Assembly (NCBI RefSeq): GCF_005405105.1
Contig: NZ_BJDK01000013.1
Location: 17,408 to 81,407, forward strand
Direction of reading: 5' to 3'
Length of the DNA: 64,000 bases
DNA from: Lactiplantibacillus dongliensis
GTDB taxonomy: Bacteria; Bacillota; Bacilli; Lactobacillales; Lactobacillaceae
Of this stretch, positions 19,508 to 29,959 are shown one piece after another (position 1 is the stretch's first letter; each line of letters begins with the position of its first letter). Below the pieces are notes generated by a model. The model saw only the letters and a program-made list of their open reading frames with translations. It did no database searches and was not told where the DNA came from. The translations under genes and the position numbers were made by a program.

Positions 19508-20533
19508 TTAAATAAATGTAAACGGATCAGTATTTAATTGCGAGGCCACAATCTCCAGCGGCCAATCATGGTCACTAGCCCATTGGGTAAATAACGTCGT
19601 CAATTGTGCCTTACAGATACTTTCAACATGATGACCCGGATCAACGATCGACAAGCCCGCCGCCAACATATCGTGGGCCGTATGATAATACACATCGCCA
19701 GTCACATAGACTTGTGCGCCTTGTTGCAACGCTTGATGATAAAACTTACCGCCATCGCCACCTAGCACGGCCACCCGCTGAATCAGTTGTTGCGGAGTGG
19801 CACTGACTAGCCGCAACCCACCGACACCAAAGACTTGCTTGCATTGTTCCGCAAACGCTTGGACGGTCATTGGTTGGGCTAAATTCCCGATGCGACCCAT
19901 ACTGTATTGATGACCGCCAGTTAATAACGGTTCGGCTTGATAGTCCCAGTCAGTAGTTGGTAGTAAGGCTTGAATGCCTTGAATGGCAGCTGACAAGTTG
20001 TCCTGCAATAAATCAACACTAAATTGTTCGCCGGAATTCAAGGCATAGCGATCGACTTTGGCTTGCCAAGTCTTAATGAGATATTCTTGCACTGCTTCAG
20101 CTTGAGCTGCTGGAACGGTCACCGTTAACTTTACAGCGGCAGCGTGATAGCCAGGCACTAGGCCACTTACTTGTTGTAGGCCTAACGCTTGTGCCAGCCA
20201 ATCGTTCATCCCACCTTCAGCACAGTCCAAGTTGGTATGCGCCGCATAGACTAACAGATGATGAGCGGCGATTTTAGCATACATCGCTTTTTGCGGATCT
20301 TGATAATCTAAATTAGCGGCGGGACGAAACATTACCGGATGGTGGGCAAAGATCATGTCAGCCCCGACTTTGATTGCTTCATCGACTACTTCTGGCCGGA
20401 CATCTAATGTCACCAGTACTTTATGAATCGGCTGATTAGGGTCACCAATTTGTAACCCCGTTGGATCATCGTGCCACTTCAACTTCAATGGTGCAAAACT
20501 CTCAAACCGTGTGATTAACTCACTTGCCAACAT
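19508..20533 (-). CDS. Nif3/YqfO dinuclear-metal hexameric protein
   Basis: A 341-residue member of the Nif3-like (GTP cyclohydrolase I type 2, NIF3) family. N-terminal metal-binding HHPVMFRP and C-terminal GHHVES are the signature His motifs. A ~100-residue insert between them (about 130-230) is the PII-like domain found in the YqfO subfamily. The molecular function is not known. It overlaps trmK by 14 bases in the same order as yqfN-yqfO of Bacillus, so the pair is an operon. Confidence 0.88.
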   Translation of the reverse strand: MLASELITRFESFAPLKLKWHDDPTGLQIGDPNQPIHKVLVTLDVRPEVVDEAIKVGADMIFAHHPVMFRPAANLDYQDPQKAMYAKIAAHHLLVYAAHTNLDCAEGGMNDWLAQALGLQQVSGLVPGYHAAAVKLTVTVPAAQAEAVQEYLIKTWQAKVDRYALNSGEQFSVDLLQDNLSAAIQGIQALLPTTDWDYQAEPLLTGGHQYSMGRIGNLAQPMTVQAFAEQCKQVFGVGGLRLVSATPQQLIQRVAVLGGDGGKFYHQALQQGAQVYVTGDVYYHTAHDMLAAGLSIVDPGHHVESICKAQLTTLFTQWASDHDWPLEIVASQLNTDPFTFI

Positions 20534-21233
20534 CCGCTAAGACTCCTTCAATTATATTTATTTTAGTTTGAACCGCTGCTAAATGTTCAGCCGGCACGAC
20601 TTTGGCTTGCTGCATTTGGCTAACCGCCATTTGTGCGCGCTGTCGTTCATGTTGCCACTTCTCCCGAAATACCGGCGACTTTTCTGCTAGTAAGAACGGG
20701 CCAAATAGCGTTTCGGTTGCCGTATAACTAACCGGTTCAGCCACGTGATCAGCAACCAGAATTTCATACGTATGACCATCCTCCGCCAAGATACGTTCGG
20801 CAACTAACTTGAATTGGTGGGCTGCTAACCAGTCACGTACGGTCGCTTCACCAACGTTTGGTTGCAAAACTAACCGTTTTACACCGGCTAATTGGGCCGA
20901 CCCTTGTTCTAAAATGTGCCGAATCAACGGGCCACCCATACCGGCAATCGTAATGGTATCAATTCGATCAGCGGGTTGAATGGCCGCCAATCCATCAGCT
21001 AAACGTGCCTGGACGAGGGCGGTTAAAGCCAACTTTTGAATCTCATGCTGTGCATTTTCGAACGGGCCCTTAACGACTTCGCCAGCGACCGCATAACTAA
21101 TCCGCTGATTTAACGCCAAGTTAGCTGGCAAGTACGCATGATCTGACCCAATATCGGCAACGCGGGCTCCTTGTGGCACGAACTGCCCGACCGTTGCTAA
21201 TCGTTGTGATAATTGTTTGGCATCCACCGACAT
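20520..21233 (-). CDS. trmK: tRNA (adenine(22)-N1)-methyltransferase TrmK
   Basis: A 237-residue class I SAM-dependent methyltransferase that methylates A22 of tRNA. Motif I is RVADIGSDHAYLP (about 23-35), and TITIAGMGGPLIRHIL contains the catalytic-loop equivalent. A basic coiled-coil C-terminus (about 170-235) is typical of TrmK. Start uncertainty: GGGG is only two bases from ATG 21233, while GTG 21227 would have better spacing. It overlaps the downstream nif3-like gene. Confidence 0.9.
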   Translation of the reverse strand: MSVDAKQLSQRLATVGQFVPQGARVADIGSDHAYLPANLALNQRISYAVAGEVVKGPFENAQHEIQKLALTALVQARLADGLAAIQPADRIDTITIAGMGGPLIRHILEQGSAQLAGVKRLVLQPNVGEATVRDWLAAHQFKLVAERILAEDGHTYEILVADHVAEPVSYTATETLFGPFLLAEKSPVFREKWQHERQRAQMAVSQMQQAKVVPAEHLAAVQTKINIIEGVLADVGK

Positions 21234-21421
21234 AACCCCTTTTTATTTATGGTCCCAATTTGATTTTAAATTGAACTTAACTTTGGCTAATTTCAATCAT
21301 TTTAACTGCTTTCATTTTAACATGCTTAGAAAGCGATTAACGCTAGTAAACGACTTATTTTTTATTTTTCGCTGACTAATGACGTTGTTTGCGTAGCTGT
21401 TGCGGTAAAGGAGGCACTTCC

Positions 21422-21487
21422 ATGACGTTACCAGCCAGTCAACTTGGCCGGATCAATTTAGAACCAAGAAGGGATGTTTTAGCATGA
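21422..21487 (+). CDS. 21-residue leader ORF coupled to the HTH gene
   Basis: A short ORF starts ATG 21422 with an almost perfect AAAGGAGG seven bases upstream, and its TGA overlaps the HTH gene's ATG in the tetramer ATGA. The peptide begins MTLPASQLGR and ends RRDVLA. It contains no obvious signal peptide. The strong ribosome binding site and overlapping stop/start argue that it is translated and couples translation into the HTH gene. It does not resemble any known peptide to me. Confidence 0.55.
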   Translation: MTLPASQLGRINLEPRRDVLA

Positions 21488-22347
21488 TCAAATCCGAATT
21501 AGCCGCAATCTTGACCGAACGCCAGCTCAGCATTACCGAACTAGCCCAGCAAACGGGTATCGATCACCAAATATTGAGCCAACTGGCCAATAATCAGGCC
21601 CAACAGCTCAACTTGCAACAATTAAATACGTTAGCACGCACGTTGGAACTGGAACTAGACGATTTGCTCACCCTAATCCCTGACCAAGAATTATTAGTCG
21701 TCTTGACTTCACTCAACCGCACCACTAAACAATTTCAAGGCCAACTTAAATTTATTGACCACGATTGTCACCAGACCGCGATACTCCCGCTAACCGGTTG
21801 CTATGAGCAAACGGGGCTACTAACCACTTTTCTGATTAATGATACCTTTGACACCACCCAATCAGCTGATAAGCTTCGGACCCGCTTAGAAAAACTGCAA
21901 GCAGCCAATCCTAGTCCGCTGACTGAACAACAAGCCCAAGCCGCTGAAAACTTTCCGGCCGATTTAATCTGGCTACAATCCCATGATGAACCCACTAATG
22001 AAGCAGATTTAGACCGATTCTTTCAGATCAATAGTTTATTGGCTGCTGCTCGGTATACTGATCTAAAATTAATCTTGAAACCATTGGCCATGGGATTGAT
22101 TGCAGCGTTTTATAATCACCCAGCCGAAGTCCTCGGTCCCCCGACCATGGCGCAATTACAATGGGGTGAAACGACCGGTTTTCGACTGTTTAACTGCCAC
22201 CTTTTAGCCAGCCCCGAAGCCTTGGCTCAAGCCGGGTTAAACCGGCGACAAACCCAAGTTCAACAACAGCGGGCCCAACCCGTGAATTATACTAACTTAG
22301 AATTTGTGGATTACTTTTTTGGCGCGGATAACGGTTTGAGCAACTAA
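21484..22347 (+). CDS. XRE-type helix-turn-helix protein of unknown role
   Basis: A 287-residue protein with an N-terminal Cro/C1-type HTH at about 1-62 (LSITELAQQTGIDHQILSQLANNQ...LDDLLTLI). The remaining ~220 residues match no family I recognise; they are rich in Gln, Leu and Thr and have no membrane helix. AAGAAGGGA provides a second ribosome binding site inside the leader ORF. It is transcribed divergently from trmK and sits in a plus-strand island between the otherwise adjacent trmK and rpoD-dnaG blocks, which suggests acquisition. It might regulate the neighbouring membrane protein or its own leader. Confidence 0.7.
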   Translation: MIKSELAAILTERQLSITELAQQTGIDHQILSQLANNQAQQLNLQQLNTLARTLELELDDLLTLIPDQELLVVLTSLNRTTKQFQGQLKFIDHDCHQTAILPLTGCYEQTGLLTTFLINDTFDTTQSADKLRTRLEKLQAANPSPLTEQQAQAAENFPADLIWLQSHDEPTNEADLDRFFQINSLLAAARYTDLKLILKPLAMGLIAAFYNHPAEVLGPPTMAQLQWGETTGFRLFNCHLLASPEALAQAGLNRRQTQVQQQRAQPVNYTNLEFVDYFFGADNGLSN

Positions 22348-22398
22348 AGCTGCTGCGCACACTGATACTTGCAACTCGCTGGGGCAAGTTAAAGATAA

Positions 22399-23088
22399 CA
22401 ATTCACTACTTGCTGCTTATTGTTGATTGCCCTAGCCGTGGCATTAGCCCAAATTGACGAGCACATTTACGCAACCACTTGGCTTAATTGGGGCTTAGTC
22501 GCTTTAATCATCCTCGGTATTTACCAGACCCAATCACGGACTGGCTTAATCCTGATGCTACTACTGATTTTAGGGACCAGCTTTTCCTTGAATTGGCGCC
22601 ATCTTTTATGGTTAATCGGCGGTGCCGGTAGTTTCTGCTGGTTCGGACTAGCTTGGGCGCCACGCAGCTATTCCTGGGCGACTGGTTGGACTGCCCGCGT
22701 AGCAATTTGGCAGCATAGTCTCCAAGTCTTTGCTACCGCCCCATGGCTTGGCGTCTCATATTTTGGCTTTGCCCCGCGATATTTAAGCTTAACCGGCCAT
22801 TACGTGCCACATGCCCATAATCTTTTCATTATGATCTTAGCTTCGTTTGGCGGCTTAAGCGGTCTCGGCTTAGCTAGTTTAATCATCATCAACAGTTGGC
22901 AGTTGATTCGGCTTACACACTCCCAGCTACCCAATCAACACTACTTTGCATTACTCCTACCCGTCATTTTAGCGTATGGCAGCAGTGACTTTGTCTTGTC
23001 ATCCCTGCAAGTCTTGATCATCGTGCTACTCGTCATGGCTCATTGGTGGCAGGCTCAACCGGCTATCCCACTTCAAACCAACACCTAA
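22399..23088 (+). pseudogene. 5'-truncated O-antigen ligase (Wzy_C)-like membrane protein
   Basis: About 225 residues with six to seven hydrophobic helices match the C-terminal half of O-antigen ligase/polymerase proteins: QTQSRTGLILMLLLIL, TARVAIWQHSLQVFATAPWLGV and VPHAHNLFIMILASFGG. Whole members have about 400 residues, so the N-terminal helices are missing. Upstream in the same frame there are TAA codons at 22390 and 22396. The first possible starts (TTG 22420, TTG 22423) have no ribosome binding site. I read it as a truncated remnant, although a short translated protein cannot be excluded. Confidence 0.6.
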
Positions 23089-23093
23089 CCACT

Positions 23094-23139
23094 AAAAAAC
23101 GGCCGCTAGCGAGCATTTGCTCAACTAGCGACCGTTTTT
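23094..23139. terminator. Bidirectional terminator between the membrane-protein remnant and rpoD
   Basis: AAAAACGG-C-CGCTAG and CTAGCG-A-CCGTTTTT pair with a single mismatch and have A and U runs on both sides, so it can stop both converging units. Confidence 0.85.
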
Positions 23140-23147
23140 GGTGACAC

Positions 23148-24257
23148 TTATTCCAAGAAATCTTTTAATTGTTTACTACGTGATGGGTGCCGTAACTTCC
23201 GTAACGCCTTGGCTTCGATTTGACGAATCCGTTCCCGCGTAACCCCGAAGACTTTCCCAACTTCTTCCAAAGTCCGGGTCCGACCATCGTCCAAACCAAA
23301 CCGCAACCGCAAGACGTTTTCTTCCCGATCCGTTAAGGTATCGAGCACGCCTTCCAATTGTTCTTTCAGCAATTCATACGCTGCTGCATCGGCTGGTGAC
23401 GTCGCATCTTGGTCTTCAATAAAGTCCCCTAAATGAGAATCATCCTCTTCACCAATTGGGGTTTCCAACGATACGGGTTCTTGCGCAATCTTCAAGATTT
23501 CGCGCACCTTTTCCGTTGGCATATCCATTTCCGCCCCGATTTCTTCAGGGGTTGGTTCCCGGCCTAAATCTTGCAATAATTGGCGTTGAATCCGGATCAA
23601 CTTGTTAATGGTTTCAACCATATGAACCGGAATCCGAATCGTCCGTGCTTGGTCCGCAATGGCCCGCGTAATCGCTTGCCGAATCCACCAAGTGGCATAA
23701 GTTGAGAACTTAAACCCCTTGCGATAATCAAACTTTTCAACGGCCTTCATTAACCCCATGTTACCTTCTTGGATTAAATCAAGGAATTGCATCCCCCGAC
23801 CGACATAACGCTTAGCGATCGACACCACCAAACGCAAGTTAGCTTCTGCCAATTCTTGCTTAGCAGACTCGTCGCCTTGTTCGATCCGTAACGCCAAGGC
23901 CACTTCTTCGTCCGCGGTCAATAAGTCAACGCGCCCGATTTCTTTCAAGTACATCCGCACAGGATCATTAATCTTAATCCCAGTGGCGGAACCAGCACTC
24001 TTTAATTCTTTCTTCGTGACGGTCTTGACACTCTTAACGGCCCGCGCATCTGGATCACCGTTTTCATCAACGACACTGATCCCAGCATCCTCAATTTTTT
24101 GTAATAACTTATCAATACCCTTAGCATCTAGTTTATAAGGTGCTGCCAATTTGTCAGATAGTTCATCATACTTGATACTACCAGACTTTTTATAACTCTT
24201 AATTAACGCTTTAACGGCTTTGTTATATTCCGTTGTCGTTGTTTTTGCTTTTGCCAT
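23148..24257 (-). CDS. rpoD: Primary sigma factor RpoD (SigA)
   Basis: A 369-residue housekeeping sigma-70 factor that directs RNA polymerase to TTGACA/TATAAT promoters. A region 1.1 occupies about 1-90, region 1.2 is [17 protein letters not shown], and region 2 is [20 protein letters not shown] to [20 protein letters not shown]. Region 4.2 ends with [20 protein letters not shown]. Length fits the Gram-positive SigA. ATG 24257 follows AGGAGG. It follows dnaG by 14 bases, the classical macromolecular-synthesis operon order. Confidence 0.97.
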   Translation of the reverse strand: MAKAKTTTTEYNKAVKALIKSYKKSGSIKYDELSDKLAAPYKLDAKGIDKLLQKIEDAGISVVDENGDPDARAVKSVKTVTKKELKSAGSATGIKINDPVRMYLKEIGRVDLLTADEEVALALRIEQGDESAKQELAEANLRLVVSIAKRYVGRGMQFLDLIQEGNMGLMKAVEKFDYRKGFKFSTYATWWIRQAITRAIADQARTIRIPVHMVETINKLIRIQRQLLQDLGREPTPEEIGAEMDMPTEKVREILKIAQEPVSLETPIGEEDDSHLGDFIEDQDATSPADAAAYELLKEQLEGVLDTLTDREENVLRLRFGLDDGRTRTLEEVGKVFGVTRERIRQIEAKALRKLRHPSRSKQLKDFLE

Positions 24258-24271
24258 AAAGTTGTAGCCTC

Positions 24272-26182
24272 CTATAAGCTGTCAGCTTGTTGTACCTGCT
24301 GTTGTTGACGATATAATTCAATTAGTTCCAGCGTCAATTGCTGGACTAAATCATGATTACCCAATTGTTTAGCGGCCGTTAATTCGGCCTTTTTACCCTT
24401 AATTTGTTCCGCGACCGGATGCTGATTCATAATGACATTGACCAGATCCGCCACTTCTTCACGCGAGGTTTCCTGCGCAACATCCATAAATTCCAAGCTG
24501 GTGACCACTTGTTTTAACTGATTATCGGTCATAAAATCGGTAAAGTTGGCTAAATCAAAATGCGCATGCGTATTAAAATAAGCCTCGGCGTCTGCCAAGA
24601 TGTTTTGATACTGATCATGCACGAAGTGAAAATCCGCTAACGCCATGACGCGCAACCAAACATCATGATCGTGTAATAAGCGATACAGTAATAGTCGTTC
24701 CGCCCGTTCAACACGACTTAACGGCGCCGCATTGGTCGTGGCACCCATTGTTGCCATCGTCTCCGTTGGGGGTGGCGGGGCCATCATGGTCACCCCGCCA
24801 TCATCAACTGGTGGTGGACCAACTGGGGCCGCGGGTCGTTTGGTCGGCTGCCGATGAACCGTCTGGCGACCGACTAGCGACCGTAATTGTTGCCGTAAAT
24901 CATCCTTATTTAAGCCAAACTCTTGTACCAGTTGATTCAAATATAAGTCTTGTTCGACATTGGAAGAGAGTTGCGACAGCTGTTGTAAAACGGCTTCTAA
25001 ATAAGTTAACTGATCCTGCGTATTTTGTAAATTCAAATCATGACGTAAATACTGCATTTCAAAAGCCGTGGGTGTCTGCTGACCATCCTCAAAGACCTGC
25101 TGAAACTTTTCTGAGCCAGCTGATCGTAAGTATTCATCCGGATCCATCCCATCAGGCATCTGAATCACATTTAAATTCAGTCGACTGTTATCACCGAGTA
25201 GCTTAAGCGCGCGATCCGTTGCCTTTTGACCAGGGGTATCACTGTCATAACAAATCGACAAGTGATCCGTCACCCGCTCGAGCATATAAATCTGCTCATT
25301 CGTTAAACTCGTCCCCATGGAAGCCACACCGTTTTGAATGCCAGCGCGATAAGCCGCAATCACATCCATGAACCCTTCAAATAAGACAACTGCCTTTTTC
25401 TGGCGAATTGCCCCCCTTGCCAAGTCAAAGTTAAATAAGACGGACCGTTTATTGAAAAGTTTGGTTTCTGGACTGTTTAAATATTTAGGTTCATCTGGCG
25501 ACTTTTTCAAGATACGTCCTGAAAAAGCGATCACCCGACCACTGGCGTCTTTAATTGGGAATAATACCCGGTCAACAAACCGATCCCGTAATTCACCGGC
25601 TTGGTTCTCAATAAATAATCCCGACTGACGTAAAAGTTGATAATCAATCTGGTGAGCTTTAAAAAAGTCTAATAATAACTGATTCTTAGGAGCATACCCA
25701 ATTCCAAACGTCGCAATCGTGTCATCATCTAACCCACGTTCATGCAAATACGCTAACGCGGGTTCACCTAATTCTGTATTAACTAAAATATGTTGATACA
25801 TCTTAGCACTGTCCGCATAAAGAGCTAACAAATCACTTTGAACTTGATCCTTAGGTGCGGCAGGTTGGGATTGTGCGGTATAACTTGCCGGTAAATCCAC
25901 ATGGCCAAACTCCGCGACTTTCGCAACCGCTTCTGGAAAGCTAAGGTTTTCCAAGTCCATAATGAATGAAAAGACATTACCGCCCCGACCACAACTGAAA
26001 CAATGAAAAATTTGTTTTTGTTCATTAACTGAAAATGACGGCGTCCGTTCCTCATGAAACGGACATAAGCCAAATAGGTTTTTACCGGCCTTCTTCAGCT
26101 GCACATATTGACCAACAAAATCCGCAATATTCACTGCGGATCGAATTTGATCGACCTTTTCTTCCGGGATCAAATTGGCCAC
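24272..26182 (-). CDS. dnaG: DNA primase DnaG
   Basis: A 636-residue primase that makes RNA primers at the fork. The CHC2 zinc finger is at about 40-65 ([26 protein letters not shown]). The TOPRIM core carries [16 protein letters not shown] (catalytic Glu) and [16 protein letters not shown] (Asp-x-Asp). A Pro-rich linker at about 450-480 precedes the helical C-terminal DnaB-binding domain. GTG 26182 is the preferred start because GGGG lies 7 bases upstream; ATG 26200 has no ribosome binding site. Confidence 0.95.
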   Translation of the reverse strand: MANLIPEEKVDQIRSAVNIADFVGQYVQLKKAGKNLFGLCPFHEERTPSFSVNEQKQIFHCFSCGRGGNVFSFIMDLENLSFPEAVAKVAEFGHVDLPASYTAQSQPAAPKDQVQSDLLALYADSAKMYQHILVNTELGEPALAYLHERGLDDDTIATFGIGYAPKNQLLLDFFKAHQIDYQLLRQSGLFIENQAGELRDRFVDRVLFPIKDASGRVIAFSGRILKKSPDEPKYLNSPETKLFNKRSVLFNFDLARGAIRQKKAVVLFEGFMDVIAAYRAGIQNGVASMGTSLTNEQIYMLERVTDHLSICYDSDTPGQKATDRALKLLGDNSRLNLNVIQMPDGMDPDEYLRSAGSEKFQQVFEDGQQTPTAFEMQYLRHDLNLQNTQDQLTYLEAVLQQLSQLSSNVEQDLYLNQLVQEFGLNKDDLRQQLRSLVGRQTVHRQPTKRPAAPVGPPPVDDGGVTMMAPPPPTETMATMGATTNAAPLSRVERAERLLLYRLLHDHDVWLRVMALADFHFVHDQYQNILADAEAYFNTHAHFDLANFTDFMTDNQLKQVVTSLEFMDVAQETSREEVADLVNVIMNQHPVAEQIKGKKAELTAAKQLGNHDLVQQLTLELIELYRQQQQVQQADSL

Positions 26183-26456
26183 TTTGCCACCCCATTTCAT
26201 AAGTAATCGACTGACAAAATCACAAAAATTCGCGTAGCCTTGAAAAGCCGCATCACGAAAACGAGATGCGACTATTAGCGTGCGAATTTCTACAAAATAT
26301 ATCTTACCACAAGTTTGACAGGTGTGCAATAATAAGTCTTGCTTATTAGACACTTTTGTCAAGTTTGTCACAATTTAAGCTGAAATACTCGTGGATTGGC
26401 GGGTAATGACTCGTTCATTAACGGTTATGCGACACGCCCAGCCTCACATGTAACGA

Positions 26457-26822
26457 CTAACGAATTCTAGTCTCAATAATAAACTCAATCGTCTCAATCA
26501 ATTCCATAATTGGCAGCAAATAAACCCAGAAAATAAAATACCAGAACGCTTCATTAAAATTAACAATATCAAATAAAGTGACCCCAAGTAGTGCCAGACA
26601 GCAGCCTAACAATACTAGTGCTAAGAGTCGTCTGAGGCCCCGAGTTCGGACCAAAAATGACCACACCAAGCACCCCAACAATAGCCCACAAATCACGTAA
26701 CCAGTTAATTGATGATCATCTAACTTAAATCCTGTGTGGACGCCACTGGCATAATAAAGTGCCGCCACATAGATCCCCCCATAGACAGCCGCAATCCCTT
26801 GAATCCAGCGATATTTTTTCAT
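26457..26822 (-). CDS. Small integral membrane protein, function unknown
   Basis: A 121-residue protein with four predicted membrane helices (WIQGIAAVYGGIYVAALYYA, TGYVICGLLLGCLVWSFLV, LLALVLLGCCLALLGVTLF, FWYFIFWVYLLPIMELIETI). No family is recognised. ATG 26822 is chosen for the AAGGA about 12 bases upstream; longer in-frame starts exist. It lies between the glyS terminator and dnaG on the same strand, so it may be the first gene transcribed before dnaG. The gap of 275 bases to the dnaG start leaves that open. Confidence 0.6.
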   Translation of the reverse strand: MKKYRWIQGIAAVYGGIYVAALYYASGVHTGFKLDDHQLTGYVICGLLLGCLVWSFLVRTRGLRRLLALVLLGCCLALLGVTLFDIVNFNEAFWYFIFWVYLLPIMELIETIEFIIETRIR

Positions 26823-26865
26823 CTTAACCAAGCTTCCTTTACCGCTAATCCAGCTTAGTACTAAT

Positions 26866-26916
26866 ACAAAAAGAGCACCAAACCAGTCACACAATCATGA
26901 CTAATTTGATGCTCTT
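26866..26916 (-). terminator. Terminator of glyQS
   Basis: A long stem (AAGAGCATCAAATTAGTCA against TGACTGGTTTGGTGCTCTT with G-U pairs and an 8-base loop) is followed by TTTTTG on the minus strand, just past glyS. Confidence 0.9.
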
Positions 26917-26935
26917 AAGTTTACATCATTGGCAC

Positions 26936-29017
26936 TTATTTAACGACTAATTGGTTCAAGTCACCCATGACATTTGCCATGCGGGCAATCTTAATCAATT
27001 GCTTCAAATGATTGTTACGAACTTTTTCGTCTTTACTCATGACCATCGTCTGGTCAAAGTAATCAGCGATCAATGGCCGTAAACTAGCCAACGCCTTAAA
27101 ACGATCATTCATATCGAGCGCTGGGGTTAACTTCGTTTCAAGCTCATTCACCGCATCATAAAGTTTTTGTTCCGCATCATTTTCAAATAATGCTGGATCA
27201 ACCGTCAAATCACGCGTGTCCAGATCAGCTTTAGCCGTGATCCGTAATAACCGGGTCAAGGCTTCAATGGTGTCTCGGAATTCAGGATCATCCTGATGCG
27301 CATTTAACACATCTGCTGCCTTGAACATTTCACGAATATCTTGCCGACTGCCCTTAATAACGGTGTCAACAATGTCATAACGCAACTGCTTGTTACTGAA
27401 CCATTGCTTAACCCGATCGGTTAAGAAAGCTGCCACTGGCTTGGTTTGCTTAGCAAAGTCTAAGTTGAACGTGGCCCCGTTAGCTTGCAAGACTTGTTGA
27501 ATATCGGTTTCAAATTGACCGATTGGGAAGTCCCAGCCTTGATCACGGACAATTCGAACAATCCCAAAGGCTTGACGACGTAAGGCAAACGGATCGTTAG
27601 ACCCACTTGGGGTTAAGCCAACTGCAAAGAAGCTCGTAATCGAATCAAGCTTATCAGCGACTGCTAAGACAGCGCCAACTTTCGATTGTGGCAAGGCCCC
27701 ATCTGCACTAGTTGGCATATAATGTTCGCGAATCGCTTGGGCAACGACGGGATCTTCACCCTTCAAGATGGCATACTTCTCACCCATCACACCTTGGAGT
27801 TCAGGGAATTCGCCGACCATCCCCGTGACCAAATCAAACTTGTAGATTTGAGCCGCACGATGGAGTTGATTCTTTTCGGTTTCAGTTAACCCAAACCGAT
27901 CAGCTAACAGACCACCGATATACATGACCCGTTGCATCTTTTCGTACATCGTCCCAATCTTATCATGGAAGCTGACCTTTTTAAGGCGTTCCACATAAGC
28001 TTGAATGGAGTGTTGCTGATCTTCATGGAAGAAGAAGGCCGCATCTTCCAACCGAGCTGTCAACACTTTTTGGTTACCCAGAATCACGTTCTTTAAGTTT
28101 TCCGTATTCCCGTTACGCACGGAAACGAAGTGTGGCAACAAGTTGTCATCAGCATCGGTCACGTAGAAGAACCGTTGATGGTCACGCATTGACGTAATCA
28201 AGACTTCATCTGGAATTGGCAAGTACTTAGTGTCGAAATCCCCCGCAAACGCCGTTGGATATTCAACTAAGTTATTAACTTCTTCCAATAAGTCTTCGTT
28301 AACGACAATCTGCCATTGATGTTCTTTAGCTAAGGCGTCAATTTGGGTGCGAATCTTGGCCTTCCGTTTGGCAGCATCAGCAATCACGAATTCTTTTGCT
28401 AGATCAGCTTCATAATCCGTCGCGTTTTTGATTTCGACAGCATGGCCTAAGAAACGATGACCGCGAGTTGTCCGACCGGCTTTGACATCTAAGATTTCGA
28501 TTGGGATAATCTCATCATCTAATAAGGAAACTAACCACCGAATTGGCCGAATGTATTTAAAGCTAAACGTTGACCACTTCATCATCGTGGGGAAGTTCAT
28601 CTTCGTGATAACGTCCTTGACGCCTGCTAAAACGTCTTTAGCGGGTTTACCAGCTGTAAACGTTTGAACAAATACGTAGGGCGTCCCTTTGATTTCCTTA
28701 AAGACAATATCATCCGTTGAAGCGCCTTGACCCTTAGAAAATCCGACAGCTGCTTTCGTCCAGTTACCATCCGCGTCTTGAGCGATTTTCTTAGCTGGTC
28801 CCCGAACTTCCTTTTTAACATCAGCTTGCTTATCAGCTAAGCCTTCAACTTGCAACGTCAACCGGCGTGGCGTTGAAAAAGTTTTAATCTGGTCGAAAGT
28901 TAAGCGTTCGTCTTTGAGAAATTTTGCCATTCGTTCTTTTAATTGCAAAATACTAGGAGTGACGACGTGCGCCGGCATTTCTTCCAAACCGATTTCTAAT
29001 AAATAAGTTTTAGCCAT
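26936..29017 (-). CDS. glyS: Glycyl-tRNA synthetase beta subunit
   Basis: The 693-residue tRNA-binding subunit of the bacterial alpha2beta2 glycyl-tRNA synthetase. The start LLEIGLEEMPAHVV is the family signature, and MMKWSTFSFKYIRPIRWLVSLL, FPTAFAGDFD and DPFALRRQAFGIVRI are also conserved. A C-terminal anticodon-binding domain ends the protein. Its start codon touches the glyQ stop, and the two are read as one mRNA under the T-box. Confidence 0.96.
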   Translation of the reverse strand: MAKTYLLEIGLEEMPAHVVTPSILQLKERMAKFLKDERLTFDQIKTFSTPRRLTLQVEGLADKQADVKKEVRGPAKKIAQDADGNWTKAAVGFSKGQGASTDDIVFKEIKGTPYVFVQTFTAGKPAKDVLAGVKDVITKMNFPTMMKWSTFSFKYIRPIRWLVSLLDDEIIPIEILDVKAGRTTRGHRFLGHAVEIKNATDYEADLAKEFVIADAAKRKAKIRTQIDALAKEHQWQIVVNEDLLEEVNNLVEYPTAFAGDFDTKYLPIPDEVLITSMRDHQRFFYVTDADDNLLPHFVSVRNGNTENLKNVILGNQKVLTARLEDAAFFFHEDQQHSIQAYVERLKKVSFHDKIGTMYEKMQRVMYIGGLLADRFGLTETEKNQLHRAAQIYKFDLVTGMVGEFPELQGVMGEKYAILKGEDPVVAQAIREHYMPTSADGALPQSKVGAVLAVADKLDSITSFFAVGLTPSGSNDPFALRRQAFGIVRIVRDQGWDFPIGQFETDIQQVLQANGATFNLDFAKQTKPVAAFLTDRVKQWFSNKQLRYDIVDTVIKGSRQDIREMFKAADVLNAHQDDPEFRDTIEALTRLLRITAKADLDTRDLTVDPALFENDAEQKLYDAVNELETKLTPALDMNDRFKALASLRPLIADYFDQTMVMSKDEKVRNNHLKQLIKIARMANVMGDLNQLVVK

Positions 29018-29916
29018 TATTTCGTTTCCTCCTGCGCATGTTTGAGTAATGGAAAGCCGCGTTTTTCACGTTGTGCCACAAATTCTTTTGCAATCGACTT
29101 AGCCATATTACGGATACGGTCCAAATAGCCGGCCCGTTCCGTCACGGAAACCATTCCCCGAGCATCCATCAAGTTAAAGGTATGGCTACACTTCAAACAA
29201 TAGTCATAAGCTGGGTGAACTAAGCCGTTCTTGATTTGCTTTTTAGCTTCTTTTTCATATTCATCAAACAACATTAATAATAAGTCTTCGTTGCTATCTT
29301 CAAAGGCATACTTTGAGTTTTCAAATTCGGGTTCCAAGAAGATGTCGCCATACTTAACGCCATCGCCCCATTCCAAATCAAAGACCGAGTTAACATCTTG
29401 GATATAAGATGATAACCGTTCCAAACCATAGGTAATCTCTGAAGTAACTGGATCAACTTCCAGACCACCCACTTGTTGGAAGTAGGTAAATTGACTAATT
29501 TCCATCCCGTCTAGCCAAACTTCCCAACCAACACCGGCACAACCCATTGAAGGATTTTCCCAGTTATCTTCGACAAATCGAATATCATGTTCAAGGGGGT
29601 TAATGCCTAATTTTTCCAAACTTTGTAAATATAAGTCTTGGATGTTTTCAGGTGACGGCTTCATAACCACTTGGAACTGATGATGTTGGTACAACCGGTT
29701 AGGATTTTCACCATACCGACCATCAGCTGGGCGCCGTGAAGGTTCGACATACGCCGCGTTCCAAGGTTCAGGACCGATAGCACGTAAGAACGTATATGGA
29801 CTCATCGTCCCGGCCCCTTTTTCTGTATCATAAGATTGCATTAACATACAACCTTGATCTGACCAAAACTCTTGCAAGGTTAAAATAATCTCTTGCACTG
29901 ATAACTTTTTGCTCAT
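29017..29916 (-). CDS. glyQ: Glycyl-tRNA synthetase alpha subunit
   Basis: A 299-residue catalytic subunit of the heterotetrameric class II enzyme. [40 protein letters not shown] and [20 protein letters not shown] are highly conserved. ATG 29916 (MSKKLSVQ) is chosen because GGGAGG stands just upstream, although the frame stays open for 26 more codons. It is preceded by a T-box leader and overlaps glyS by one base. Confidence 0.97.
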   Translation of the reverse strand: MSKKLSVQEIILTLQEFWSDQGCMLMQSYDTEKGAGTMSPYTFLRAIGPEPWNAAYVEPSRRPADGRYGENPNRLYQHHQFQVVMKPSPENIQDLYLQSLEKLGINPLEHDIRFVEDNWENPSMGCAGVGWEVWLDGMEISQFTYFQQVGGLEVDPVTSEITYGLERLSSYIQDVNSVFDLEWGDGVKYGDIFLEPEFENSKYAFEDSNEDLLLMLFDEYEKEAKKQIKNGLVHPAYDYCLKCSHTFNLMDARGMVSVTERAGYLDRIRNMAKSIAKEFVAQREKRGFPLLKHAQEETK

Positions 29917-29959
29917 TGTCTGCCTCCCAAAATTTGTGACTGAATCGGCTTTTGCCCAC

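Noticed and set aside
22367..22391. ACTTGC/GCAAGT repeat as a terminator after the HTH gene
   Set aside because: The arms are only 6 bp with an 11-base or longer loop and no U-run follows.
26183..26371. 63-codon N-terminal extension of dnaG with Cys residues
   Set aside because: DnaG normally begins with [10 protein letters not shown]; the extension has no ribosome binding site and no primase similarity.
26372..26456. GC-rich repeats between dnaG and the 121-residue protein gene as a terminator
   Set aside because: No stem with a following U-run could be drawn; nothing else is visible there.
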